From an uncultured Clostridium sp. (GTDB lineage: Bacteria; Bacillota; Clostridia; Lachnospirales; Lachnospiraceae), in contig CABVBU010000021.1 of NCBI GenBank assembly GCA_902496665.1, positions 1 through 54,455 on the forward strand: a stretch of DNA of 54,455 nucleotides, in the 5' to 3' direction. The notes beneath the pieces were generated by a model. That model did no database searches, had not been told where the DNA came from, and saw only the letters and a program-made list of their open reading frames with translations. Numbering within the stretch: the first letter of the stretch is position 1; the number at the start of each line of letters is the position of its first letter. Position numbers and translations under genes: made by a program. This document shows, one piece after another, positions 33,381 through 42,110 of this stretch.

Positions 33381-33631
33381 AATTATCTCCTTTGTTCCGG
33401 TTTTCAAGTATATTTAGCTGTGTCATATGCCCGGAACTTCTTGTCTATATACAGATAACCGTTCAGCCGCACCGCATCCCTGCGGCAGACATCTGTGACA
33501 TCCAGACCACCGAACGATTCCTGGGTTCATGTTTTATCTATGCTGGTCGGCCGTATTTTCACAGATCCAGCACTGTTTTAAAGGCACCTGGCTGCTGTCA
33601 GTCTGGTATTTCAGGTTACTGTACACGGGTA

Positions 33632-33748
33632 GGAATTTTCTGAACTGAAAATTCCGTACAATACAGTGGTGGTAGTGGATTTTGCCGATTCGGAATGCGA
33701 AGCATCGGCAAAATCAGTTACTGTTTGCGCAAAGCGTGAACAGTAACT
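33632..33748. repeat. Cluster of three perfect hairpins downstream of dapF
   Basis: Three separate inverted repeats follow one another: GGAATTTTC/GAAAATTCC (33632-33655), GATTTTGCCGAT/ATCGGCAAAATC (33678-33715, 12 bp) and AGTTACTGTT/AACAGTAACT (33716-33748, 10 bp). The last lies three bases beyond the dapF stop. None has a clear T-run. They may form a composite terminator or be part of a dispersed palindromic repeat. The rest of the gap up to 33380 shows no gene. Confidence 0.6.
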
Positions 33749-33751
33749 ATT

Positions 33752-34546
33752 TCAGATCTCCCCGTGGAACACTTCCGCAGCCGGACCTGTCATGAATACA
33801 GTGTCCTTTTCTCTGTCCCAACGGATCAGAAGGTCGCCGCCGAGCAGTGTCATGCGGACTTCATCGTCGGTAAGACCGTTTAAGATACAGGCAACCGCCG
33901 TTGCACAGGCACCTGTTCCGCAGGCAAGAGTCTCTCCGGAACCGCGCTCCCAGACACGCATATTTACATGTCCGCGGTCCACAACCTCCACAAATTCCGT
34001 GTTGGTGCGGTCCGGGAATTTTTCATGGACTTCGAAGGACGGGCCGATCTTTTCGATCTCCATATCCTTGATTCCATTCATAAATACCACCGCGTGGGGA
34101 TTTCCCATGGACACACCGGTAAAACGGTACTCTTTTCCATCCACCGTGATCGGCTCCCCGATCTCGGAGGTCTGCACCGGACGTCCCATATCCACCGTCA
34201 CAAGCTCTACCTTGCCGTCTTTTAATTTCATAGACAGATGCTTGATTCCGGATGCAGTCTCCACGTCGATCTCCGTCTTATCCACGATTCCGTGGTCATA
34301 GGCGTATTTTCCGACACAGCGGATCCCATTTCCGCACATGGCGCCCCGGGATCCATCCAGATTGTACATGTCCATCTGGCAGTCCGCAACCCTTGACGGC
34401 TTAATTAAAATCAATCCGTCCGATCCGATTCCGAAATGGCGGTCGCTGACCATCTTTGCCGTCCCGCAGGGATCTTCCACAGTCTCTTCAAAACAGTTTA
34501 CATAAACATAATCATTTCCGATGCCCTGCATCTTCGTGAATTTCAT
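33752..34546 (-). CDS. dapF: Diaminopimelate epimerase DapF
   Basis: The 264-residue enzyme starts at ATG 34546 behind AGGAGA. The catalytic cysteines lie in MCGNGIRCVGKYA and LACGTGACATA, and the N-terminus MKFTKMQGIGNDYVYV is typical. It converts LL-diaminopimelate to the meso form for lysine and peptidoglycan. It overlaps the ArsR-type regulator gene by four bases, so the two are translated together. Confidence 0.95.
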   Translation of the reverse strand: MKFTKMQGIGNDYVYVNCFEETVEDPCGTAKMVSDRHFGIGSDGLILIKPSRVADCQMDMYNLDGSRGAMCGNGIRCVGKYAYDHGIVDKTEIDVETASGIKHLSMKLKDGKVELVTVDMGRPVQTSEIGEPITVDGKEYRFTGVSMGNPHAVVFMNGIKDMEIEKIGPSFEVHEKFPDRTNTEFVEVVDRGHVNMRVWERGSGETLACGTGACATAVACILNGLTDDEVRMTLLGGDLLIRWDREKDTVFMTGPAAEVFHGEI

Positions 34547-34920
34547 ATTTTCTCTCCTATATGCTCCATCCCCTGTGCGAGGATCGTCTGGATGTGACCG
34601 TCCGCAAGAGAGTAGAGAACACTCTTTCCTTCCCTGCGGAACTTGACAAGGCGCATCTGCTTCAGGATCCGAAGCTGGTGGGAGATCGCAGACTGTCCCA
34701 TTCCGAGAAGACTTGCAATATCGCACACACATAACTCCGACTGGCTGAGTGCATACAGAATACGGATCCTTGTGGAATCGCCGAAGACCCGGAAGAATTC
34801 CGCAAGGTTCTGGAGCTCCTCGCCTTCCGGCATCACGTCCATCACCCGTTTTACCACCTTGTCGTGGACATGAATAAACTCACAGTGCGGGGCGATCTTT
34901 TCGTCCTCTCTGATACCCAT
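34543..34920 (-). CDS. ArsR/SmtB-family metal-responsive regulator
   Basis: The 125-residue protein has a winged helix with the sequence SELCVCDIASLLGMGQSAISHQLRILKQMRLV. The ELCVCD pattern is the known metal site on the recognition-side helix of CadC/ArsR-type sensors, and His residues in the N-terminus (HCEFIHVHD) could add ligands. Such proteins leave DNA when they bind Cd, Pb, Zn or As. AAGGAG precedes the ATG. Its gene overlaps dapF by four bases (ATGA), and no metal pump gene is nearby, so its targets lie elsewhere. Confidence 0.9.
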   Translation of the reverse strand: MGIREDEKIAPHCEFIHVHDKVVKRVMDVMPEGEELQNLAEFFRVFGDSTRIRILYALSQSELCVCDIASLLGMGQSAISHQLRILKQMRLVKFRREGKSVLYSLADGHIQTILAQGMEHIGEKI

Positions 34921-34980
34921 GTTCCTGCTCCTTTACTGCTGCTGCCGCAGGTCATACGGACAGCAGCTCTTTCCACGCAG

Positions 34981-35958
34981 TTAGCGCACGAGAAGTTTGC
35001 TTACCTCGTACTGCTCCTCCGGGATGTCTTTCTTCATATTCAGTGCCTCCTGGATATCGAAATCCACGAACTTGCCGTCCTTGTAGGCTACGATACGGTT
35101 GCTCTTTCCTTCCGCCAGAAGCTCCGCAGCTCTCGCACCCATGATGGACGCGTAAACACGGTCCTTACAGGTCGGTGTGCCGCCTCGCTGGATGTGGCCA
35201 ATGATGGTGGCACGGGTCTCGATACCAGTCGCCGCCTCGATCCTTCTTGCCATGGAAGTGGAGTGTCCGATTCCTTCAGCATTGATGATAATGTGATGCT
35301 TTTTGCCGCGCTTTCTGTTCTCAATGATCCGGTTGATCAGGTACTGCTCATTGCCGTCGTAGCGCTCCGGAAGAAGAATATCCTCCGCGCCATTGGCAAT
35401 ACCGCACCAGAGAGCGATATATCCGGCATTTCTTCCCATAACCTCGATGATACTGCAGCGCTCGTGGGAGGTGGAAGTATCACGGACTTTATCGATGGCT
35501 TCCATCGCTGTGTTCACAGCGGTATCGAAACCGATCGTATAGTCGGTACAGGCGATATCAAGGTCAATGGTTCCCGGAAGACCGATCGTGTTGATTCCGA
35601 GAGCGGAAAGCTTTCCGGCACCGCGGAAGGAACCGTCTCCTCCGATTACAACGATACCATCGATACCATGTTTCTTACATACCTCGGCGCCGCGCTTCTG
35701 GCCTTCCTCAGTTGTGAATTCCTCACAGCGGGCTGTGTAAAGGATCGTACCGCCGCGGTTGATCGTGTCCGCAACGCTGACGCTGTCCATATCTACGATT
35801 TCTTCCTGAAGGAGTCCGGCATAGCCACGCATGATTCCCTTTACCTTCAGGCCTTTATTGATAGCGGTTCTTACAACCGCACGGATTGCCGCATTCATTC
35901 CAGGGGCATCTCCGCCGCTGGTCAATACTCCGATCGTTCTGACTTCTTTCTTTGACAT
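34981..35958 (-). CDS. pfkA: ATP-dependent 6-phosphofructokinase PfkA
   Basis: The 325-residue enzyme starts at ATG 35958 behind GGAGG. It carries TSGGDAPGMNAAIRAVVR, the ATP-type GGDGSFRGA (Gly at the position where pyrophosphate-type enzymes have Asp), the catalytic GTIDLDIACTDYTIGFDTA and MGRNAGYIAL. It phosphorylates fructose 6-phosphate in glycolysis. It follows dnaE with a 196-base gap, so it may have its own promoter. Confidence 0.96.
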   Translation of the reverse strand: MSKKEVRTIGVLTSGGDAPGMNAAIRAVVRTAINKGLKVKGIMRGYAGLLQEEIVDMDSVSVADTINRGGTILYTARCEEFTTEEGQKRGAEVCKKHGIDGIVVIGGDGSFRGAGKLSALGINTIGLPGTIDLDIACTDYTIGFDTAVNTAMEAIDKVRDTSTSHERCSIIEVMGRNAGYIALWCGIANGAEDILLPERYDGNEQYLINRIIENRKRGKKHHIIINAEGIGHSTSMARRIEAATGIETRATIIGHIQRGGTPTCKDRVYASIMGARAAELLAEGKSNRIVAYKDGKFVDFDIQEALNMKKDIPEEQYEVSKLLVR

Positions 35959-36015
35959 ATGGGTTTCCTCCATAAAAAAATTCTGTCAATCATTCGCCGT
36001 ACACGTCCTTATTTT

Positions 36016-36154
36016 AATGTAACTGCTCAGTTTCTTCGCAGTCACATGCAAAAATCCATTCCGGACCGACTTTGCCGATAGAATTTTTGCCTTCCAGCCA
36101 ATGTTCTCTTACAGTCAGCGCAGTGAATGCACAGACCTACCAAACAGTTACATT
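36016..36154. repeat. Distant inverted repeat between dnaE and pfkA
   Basis: AATGTAACTG (36016-36025) and CAGTTACATT (36145-36154) are perfect inverted copies 119 bases apart. Between them are TTTGCCGAT and GCAAAAATCC elements resembling those of the hairpin cluster near 33.7 kb. The region has no gene. Confidence 0.4.
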
Positions 36155-39100
36155 TTAATACACTTTGCCCTTCTTTTCAATGACCTTTTGCACAACCTTG
36201 ACATTTTTTTCACCAAGAATCTTATACAGGCGGTTCAGAAGATCCGGCCCTGCATGGACTGCCCAGTTCTCGGAAAGTCTGCGCATTTTCCGTTCTTCTT
36301 TTAAATACATAATGACCCGGTCTTTTCCGTCGGAATCACGGAGTGCCGCCATGACATCGTCGATGTGGCTCTCGTAGAATGCCTGATTTTCGAACTGAAG
36401 CCAAAGCTCATTCGGGATATCGGTGAAGGAGATCACCTCCTCGCAGATCAGCTTTCCTACCGGGTCATCACCGATGGACGCCCGGCCGCGGATAAACACC
36501 TTGTTTTCCTCGGTGAACGCCTGACGGTTCTTCTCGTAGATCTTCGGGAACACGAGAACTTCCACCGTGCCCACAAGATCCTCAACGGTGATGAATGCCA
36601 TGAGCTGGTTCGTCTTTGTAGTCTTCACCTTTTTCGACGTGATCATTCCGCCGATGACCACATTGGAATTATCCTCCACGACGGTCTTTCCGGCCTCATC
36701 CACAACGAAATCGGAGGTTCTCGCCGTCACATTTTTCTCCCAGAGTTCCCGGTATTCCTCCATCGGATGACCGCTGACATAGATGCCGATGGTCTCTTTT
36801 TCGAATGCCAGAAGTGTCTGCTTGTCGTACTCACCCACATCCGGGAATGTGATATGGAAGTTGTCCTTTTCCTCCTCCGGGGCGATGTCAAAGAAGCTCA
36901 TCTGGCCTTCCATGACCGTCTTTTTCTCTTTTGACTTGCTCTCCAAAAGATCGCCGGAGACAATGAGCTTCTGCTTTCTCGTTCCCGGAAGTGTGTCCAG
37001 GGCACCAGATTTAATGAAGCTCTCCAGTGTTCTCTTATTGACTTCCTTATTGGACATTCTGGACACAAAATCATCGAGGTTTTTGAAGAGTCCGCCGCTC
37101 TCACGCTCGGCGATGATCACGTCCACCACAGCCCGTCCCACACTCTTGATGGCGGAAAGTCCGTAGCGGATACCGTTTCCGGATACGGAGAAGCCGCTGT
37201 ATCCCTCGTTGATATCCGGCGGCAGGATCGGGATTCCCATGTTCCGGCAGGCGAGAATGTACTCGGAGACCTTCGTGGTGTTGTCCATCACGGAGGTCAT
37301 GAGCGCCGCCATAAATTCCTTCGGATAGTAATATTTTAAGAACGCGGTCTGGTAAGCGACCACCGCATAGGCCGCCGCATGGGACTTGTTGAAGGCGTAC
37401 TTTGCGAAATCCGTCATGTCATCGTAGATCTGGTTTGCCGTCTTCTCGTCAATCCCGTTGGCGATACAGCCCTTTACGCCCTCCTCCGCATTTCCGTAGA
37501 CGAAGTTCTGGCGCTCCTTCGCCATGACCGCCGCCTTCTTCTTCGACATGGCACGGCGCACAAGGTCGCTTCGGCCGAGGGTATATCCGGCGAGGTCACG
37601 GACGATCTGCATGACCTGCTCCTGGTAGACGATACAGCCGTAGGTCGGCTTTAAGATCGGCTCCAGCTGCGGGCAGGTGTAGGTGATGGATGCCGGGTCA
37701 TTCTTTCCCTTTAAATATTTTGGAATAAAATCCATTGGACCCGGACGGTACAGGGAGATTCCGGCTATGATATCCTCCAGGGTGGTCGGCTTCAATTCCT
37801 TCATGAAGGTCTTGAAGCCGCCGCTTTCTAACTGGAACACGCCCTCGTTCTTTCCTGTTCCGAGAGAATCCATGACCTTTTTATCATCATAATCAATGTG
37901 CTCGAGATCGAGCTTCACACCGTAGTTCATTTCGATCATCTTCACCGCGTCCTGGATGACGGTGAGGGTGCGGAGTCCCAGAAAGTCCATTTTTAAAAGG
38001 CCCAGTTCTTCCAGCGTCGTCATCGTAAACTGGGTCACGATGGTGCCGTCGGCACCTCTCGATAACGGGACATACTCGTCAATGGAGGTCCTGGAGATCA
38101 CGACGCCCGCCGCGTGCATGGAGGTGTGGCGCGGGAGTCCTTCCAGGCGCTTTGACATGTCGATGAGCTTTCTTACCTGCTCATCTGAATCATATAACGC
38201 CTTCAATTCCGGGTTTTTCTTGAGTGCCAGGTCCAGCGTGATATTTAATTCAGCCGGGACCATCTTCGATACCTGGTCGCAGAGGCTGTATGGCAGGTCC
38301 ATGACACGCCCCACATCGCGGATCACTCCGCGGGCCGCCAGGGTACCGAAAGTGACGATCTGAGCCACCTGGTCCTTTCCGTACTTTTCCACAACGTAGT
38401 CGATGACTTCCTGACGGCGCTCGTAGCAGAAATCCACGTCGATATCGGGCATGGATACTCGTTCCGGGTTCAGGAAACGCTCAAAGAGGAGCTGGTACCG
38501 GATCGGGTCGATGTCTGTGATCTTTAAGCAGTACGCCACGATACTTCCCGCCGCAGACCCCCGCCCCGGTCCCACAGCGATTCCATGGGATTTCGCGAAG
38601 TTGATGAAATCCCACACGATCAGGAAGTAGTCCACGTAGCCCATGCTCTTGATGGTTCCGAGCTCATAATCCAGGCGGGCGCGGAGCGTTCCGTCATCAT
38701 TCGGATAGCGCATCGCGAAGCCCTCATCGCAGAGGTGGTTTAAATAGTCCCAGGAATCGTAGCCCTCCGGCACATCGAATCTCGGGAGTTTTGTGACACC
38801 AAACTCGATCTCCACGTTGCAGCGCTCCGCGATCTTGTGGGTGTTCTCAATGGCTTCCGGGGCGTATGGGAAGAGCTTGCGCATCTCCTCCTCGGACTTC
38901 ACATAGTACTGTCCGCCCTCGTAGCGCATACGGTTCTCGTCGGAGACCTTTTTCCCTGTCTGGATACAGAGCAGGATGTCGTGGGCCTCCCAGTCCTCGG
39001 CGTTGATGTAGTGGCAGTCGTTTGTCGCCACAAGCGGGATATTTAATTCTTTTGAGAGGCGCATGATCCCCTGGTTTACCTGGCGCTGCATCGGAATTCC

Positions 39101-39634
39101 GTGGTCCTGGAGCTCCAGGAAATAGTTGCCATCGCCGAAGATCTCCAGGTGGCGTTTTGCAGCCGCCTTCGCGTCCTCGTAGAGACCTTTTTCCAGGCAT
39201 CTCGGGACTTCACCGGCAAGGCAGGCGCTTAAGGCGATGATTCCCTCGTGGTACTCCCGCATGACCTCTTCATCGATCCTCGGTTTATAGTAGAAGCCGT
39301 CCACAAAGCCCTTGGAGACGATCTTCATCAGGTTCTGGTATCCTGTATTGTTTTCCGCAAGGAGGACCAGATGGTAGTAGCGGTCCTCGCCGTGGACAGT
39401 CTCGCGGTCAAATCTTGAGCCCGGGGAGACATACACCTCGCAGCCGATGATCGGTTTGACCCCGACCGCACGGGCTGCCCGGTAAAAATCGATCACCCCA
39501 TACATGACACCGTGATCGGTGATTGCCATGCTGTCCATGCCAAGCTCTTTTGCCCGCGCCGCCAGTTCTCCGATTTTACTGGATCCGTCCAAAAGACTAT
39601 ACTCTGTATGGACGTGCAAGTGTGTAAATGCCAT
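36155..39634 (-). CDS. dnaE: DNA polymerase III alpha subunit DnaE
   Basis: The 1159-residue protein has an N-terminal PHP domain (FTHLHVHTEYSLLDGS, about 1-270), then the polymerase catalytic domain. Palm carboxylates lie in MPDIDVDFCYERR. The helix-hairpin-helix region and an OB-fold domain (about 985-1070, VIGGMITSKKVKTTK) follow. The start behind GGAGGAG is clear. In Firmicutes DnaE works with PolC, making the first stretch of DNA after the primer. It lies between crh and pfkA. Confidence 0.97.
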   Translation of the reverse strand: MAFTHLHVHTEYSLLDGSSKIGELAARAKELGMDSMAITDHGVMYGVIDFYRAARAVGVKPIIGCEVYVSPGSRFDRETVHGEDRYYHLVLLAENNTGYQNLMKIVSKGFVDGFYYKPRIDEEVMREYHEGIIALSACLAGEVPRCLEKGLYEDAKAAAKRHLEIFGDGNYFLELQDHGIPMQRQVNQGIMRLSKELNIPLVATNDCHYINAEDWEAHDILLCIQTGKKVSDENRMRYEGGQYYVKSEEEMRKLFPYAPEAIENTHKIAERCNVEIEFGVTKLPRFDVPEGYDSWDYLNHLCDEGFAMRYPNDDGTLRARLDYELGTIKSMGYVDYFLIVWDFINFAKSHGIAVGPGRGSAAGSIVAYCLKITDIDPIRYQLLFERFLNPERVSMPDIDVDFCYERRQEVIDYVVEKYGKDQVAQIVTFGTLAARGVIRDVGRVMDLPYSLCDQVSKMVPAELNITLDLALKKNPELKALYDSDEQVRKLIDMSKRLEGLPRHTSMHAAGVVISRTSIDEYVPLSRGADGTIVTQFTMTTLEELGLLKMDFLGLRTLTVIQDAVKMIEMNYGVKLDLEHIDYDDKKVMDSLGTGKNEGVFQLESGGFKTFMKELKPTTLEDIIAGISLYRPGPMDFIPKYLKGKNDPASITYTCPQLEPILKPTYGCIVYQEQVMQIVRDLAGYTLGRSDLVRRAMSKKKAAVMAKERQNFVYGNAEEGVKGCIANGIDEKTANQIYDDMTDFAKYAFNKSHAAAYAVVAYQTAFLKYYYPKEFMAALMTSVMDNTTKVSEYILACRNMGIPILPPDINEGYSGFSVSGNGIRYGLSAIKSVGRAVVDVIIAERESGGLFKNLDDFVSRMSNKEVNKRTLESFIKSGALDTLPGTRKQKLIVSGDLLESKSKEKKTVMEGQMSFFDIAPEEEKDNFHITFPDVGEYDKQTLLAFEKETIGIYVSGHPMEEYRELWEKNVTARTSDFVVDEAGKTVVEDNSNVVIGGMITSKKVKTTKTNQLMAFITVEDLVGTVEVLVFPKIYEKNRQAFTEENKVFIRGRASIGDDPVGKLICEEVISFTDIPNELWLQFENQAFYESHIDDVMAALRDSDGKDRVIMYLKEERKMRRLSENWAVHAGPDLLNRLYKILGEKNVKVVQKVIEKKGKVY

Positions 39635-39670
39635 CTGTCTCCTCCGTATTTTTTATCATCAGTCGCAAAA

Positions 39671-39698
39671 GGACTGTCACCCCGAAAGGCGGCAGTCC
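39671..39698 (-). terminator. Terminator-like hairpin just before dnaE
   Basis: GGACTG/CAGTCC with additional inner pairs forms a hairpin followed on the minus strand by TTTTGCG. It ends 37 bases before the dnaE start codon, so it could attenuate transcripts coming from crh. Confidence 0.5.
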
Positions 39699-39730
39699 CG
39701 TAATGTCACTATATACAGACATGCCTCTTC

Positions 39731-39772
39731 TTGTCCGCCTTACAGGCGAACAAAAAGCCCGGACGTTGTCCG
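39731..39772 (-). terminator. Terminator of the murB-crh gene group
   Basis: On the minus strand CGGAC/GTCCG (39760-39772) is followed by GGCTTTTTG, and a second stem TTGTCCGCCT/AGGCGAACAA (39731-39753) comes next. The T-run makes this the best candidate terminator after crh. Confidence 0.6.
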
Positions 39773-39775
39773 TAT

Positions 39776-39840
39776 GCAGACTTGCACCAGAAAGCGCTTA
39801 TGCAAGCGAGCTTGCAACACGCTTTCCGGCGCAAGTCTGC
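39776..39840. repeat. Nested triple inverted repeat between crh and dnaE
   Basis: Three stems lie one inside another: GCAGACTTGC/GCAAGTCTGC (39776-39785, 39831-39840), GAAAGCG/CGCTTTC (39790-39796, 39820-39826) and GCAAGC/GCTTGC (39802-39807, 39810-39815). Together they form a 65-nt hairpin with two small internal bulges. Confidence 0.7.
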
Positions 39841-39859
39841 GCATGTCCTAACTTATTTC

Positions 39860-40114
39860 TTAGTTGTTGCTAAGGTATTTTTCAATATCGTTTACTGCTT
39901 TCTCTTCGTCCACTCCGTCCGCTGTCACGACCACCTGCTCGCCGACCGGAAGATCAAGTGTCATCATGCCCATAATGCTCTTGGCATTGATCTTTTTGTT
40001 GTCGCTCTGGACGTAAATTGTACTCTCGTAGCTGCTTGCAAGCTGCACTAACATCGCAATCGGTCGAGCCTCCAGACCAGAAGCAAGTTCGATAGTCACC
40101 GTACGTTTTGTCAT
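39860..40114 (-). CDS. crh: Crh-like HPr-family protein with Glu15 in place of His15
   Basis: The 84-residue protein starts at ATG 40114 behind GAGGAGG. It has the HPr fold with regulatory Ser46 in NAKSIMGM, the target of HPr kinase. At the catalytic position the motif is SGLEARP, so Glu15 stands where HPr has the phosphorylated His and Crh of B. subtilis has Gln. It therefore cannot carry phosphate in the sugar PTS and should act as a regulatory partner of CcpA when Ser46 is phosphorylated. In B. subtilis crh also follows whiA. hprK is encoded nearby at 43-44 kb. Confidence 0.88.
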   Translation of the reverse strand: MTKRTVTIELASGLEARPIAMLVQLASSYESTIYVQSDNKKINAKSIMGMMTLDLPVGEQVVVTADGVDEEKAVNDIEKYLSNN

Positions 40115-40161
40115 AATAATCCTCCTCAATTGCGCAAAGAATGGCGCTTACTAGTCTCCAT

Positions 40162-41121
40162 TCACGTTTCGGTTCCCTGTTCCCGCAGTTTCTCCGCCAT
40201 CTCACCAAGCTTCCTCAATCGATGGTTGACACCGGATTTTCCAACCGGCGGTTCCAGGTCTTCGCCCAGTTCCTTCAGCGTCGCTTCCGGTTTTAAAAGT
40301 CTTGCTTTTGCAATCTGCGCAAGACCATCCGGAAGACTTTCAAAGCCTACCGTGTCGCGGATAAACTCGATATCCTCGATCTGCTTCACAGCGGCTGACA
40401 CTGTTTTGTTGATGTTTGCCGTCTCGCAGTTGACCTGGCGGTTGACATTTCCGCGCATCTCTTTCAGGATGCGGATGTTCTCCAGTTCCATCAGTGACAG
40501 ATGGGCCTCCATCACATTCAGGATATCCACGATCTGGCTCCCCTCTTTAATATATACCACATAATAGCGTTTGCGGATGACAATTTTTGCATCAATGTCA
40601 AACGTTGCCATAATGGACTGGATCTGGCGGGCTTTCGCATCTGTCGCGCAGACGATCTCAAAATGGTAAAACTTCTCCGGATCACTGATGGATCCGGATG
40701 CAAGAAAAGCGCCGCGCAGAAATGCCCTGCGGCAGCAGGGGTTCTGAACGACCACGTTTCCCACAACAGAAAGATTCTCTCCGATCTCTCCGTCCTCCGT
40801 AAGAAGTTTTGTGGCTTTCAATACGCGAAGCGCGTCTTCGTGCTGCTTGACACAGACCGAATAGATCCTGTTTTTTCCCAGGTGCGCGTTCCGCCGTATA
40901 GAAATATCAGTTTCTATATTAAATGTTTTTCTCAATAAAGTAAAGCACTTTCTGGCAACTGTCACATTTTCCGTGTGGATCTTGATGCTGTAATGATCAT
41001 CCCCGGAGATCTGGATCCGGCCGCAGAGGCTTAAGATCGCCGCAATTTCGGCGATCTGGCAATGCCTTGCCGGACTCATATGCCTGGAAAGCTCTTCCTT
41101 GATCCTGGAAGAAAAAGACAT
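40162..41121 (-). CDS. whiA: DNA-binding protein WhiA
   Basis: The 319-residue protein has the N-terminal domain related to LAGLIDADG endonucleases (about 20-210; CCRRAFLRGAFLASGSISDP) without cleavage residues, and a C-terminal helix-turn-helix (about 245-310; LLKPEATLKELGEDLEPPVGKSGVNHRLRKL). WhiA influences cell division and sporulation in Gram-positive bacteria. GGAGGAAAG precedes the ATG, two bases after the rapZ stop. Confidence 0.95.
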   Translation of the reverse strand: MSFSSRIKEELSRHMSPARHCQIAEIAAILSLCGRIQISGDDHYSIKIHTENVTVARKCFTLLRKTFNIETDISIRRNAHLGKNRIYSVCVKQHEDALRVLKATKLLTEDGEIGENLSVVGNVVVQNPCCRRAFLRGAFLASGSISDPEKFYHFEIVCATDAKARQIQSIMATFDIDAKIVIRKRYYVVYIKEGSQIVDILNVMEAHLSLMELENIRILKEMRGNVNRQVNCETANINKTVSAAVKQIEDIEFIRDTVGFESLPDGLAQIAKARLLKPEATLKELGEDLEPPVGKSGVNHRLRKLGEMAEKLREQGTET

Positions 41122-41123
41122 AC

Positions 41124-41993
41124 TTACTTTCCTCCATCCTTCCCCGCGTCCCTGTGTTCCAGCCGGATCTCGTACCGCCCGGACTCCGTCAGACGTTTAA
41201 ATACTTCTCCTGCGATCGTCACCGAACGATGACGTCCGCCGGTGCATCCGATTGCGATCACGAGCTGCGTTTTTCCTTCCTGTTCATATCTCGGGATCAC
41301 GAATTCCAGAAGGTCATTCAGTTTCTTTAAGAACTCTTCCCCGGTACCGCCCTGCATCACATAGTCCTGTACCGCCTGCTCCGTTCCTGTATGGAACCGG
41401 AGTTCCTCCACATAGTAGGGATTCGGGAGGAAGCGCACATCAAACACCAGGTCGGCATCCGCCGGGATCCCATACTTGAAACCGAAGCTTAAAACTGTGA
41501 TGAACATGCTGCTGTGTCCATCCGCTTCGCTGTAGAGATTTTCCAGTTCATGGCGCAGTTCCTTTGTCAAAAGTCTGCTGGTGTCGATGACCTGGTCCGC
41601 CTCTTTTTTTAAGAAAGCAAGTTTCTCCCGCTCCAGCTCGATTCCCTTTTCCACACGGCCGTTTCTTGAGAGCGGATGGCTGCGTCTCGTCTCCTTGAAG
41701 CGCTTGATGAGGACTTCATCGGAGGAATCCAGAAACAGGATCGAGAACGGGTATTTGTTTTCTCTCCATTTCCGGATGATAATCTCCAGATACGGCAGCT
41801 CCTCACCGCTTCGGACATCCACGCCCAGGGCGATGTCCTGCTTTTCGCTCTGTCCGTTCATGACCAGCTCCGCAAATTTTTCAATTAAAAGGACCGGCAG
41901 GTTGTCGGCACAGTAGAAGCCCATGTCTTCCAGTGTTTTTAATGCCGTGGTCTTTCCTGCGCCCGACATGCCTGTCACGATTACAAGTCTCAA
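41124..41993 (-). CDS. rapZ: RNase adapter RapZ (YvcJ)
   Basis: The 289-residue protein starts with TTG behind GGGAGG. It has a Walker A motif GMSGAGKT (residues 8-15), the D-R-S-containing VDVRSGEE and the C-terminal GCTGGRHRSV signature. It binds nucleotides. In E. coli it guides RNase E to a small RNA controlling amino-sugar synthesis; in B. subtilis YvcJ affects competence. The yvcK gene usually found between rapZ and whiA in Bacilli is absent here. Confidence 0.95.
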   Translation of the reverse strand: MRLVIVTGMSGAGKTTALKTLEDMGFYCADNLPVLLIEKFAELVMNGQSEKQDIALGVDVRSGEELPYLEIIIRKWRENKYPFSILFLDSSDEVLIKRFKETRRSHPLSRNGRVEKGIELEREKLAFLKKEADQVIDTSRLLTKELRHELENLYSEADGHSSMFITVLSFGFKYGIPADADLVFDVRFLPNPYYVEELRFHTGTEQAVQDYVMQGGTGEEFLKKLNDLLEFVIPRYEQEGKTQLVIAIGCTGGRHRSVTIAGEVFKRLTESGRYEIRLEHRDAGKDGGK

Positions 41994-42110
41994 CGAGATT
42001 TCCTCCCTGTATCATGAATTCAGCTGCGCACCTGCAGTCAGCTTTATTCATCAATACAACCTTTATCTACAGTTCCATTTATGATTCCATGTGTCCATCC
42101 ATGAACACAT

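Noticed and set aside
33408..33631. Possible small gene in the gap between dapF and the Lrp gene
   Set aside because: A short open frame exists on the plus strand but has no ribosome binding site, no coding-like composition and overlaps the Lrp upstream region.
34864..35955. 363-codon plus-strand open frame opposite pfkA
   Set aside because: It is the complement of pfkA, whose motifs are intact; the open frame follows from its codon use.
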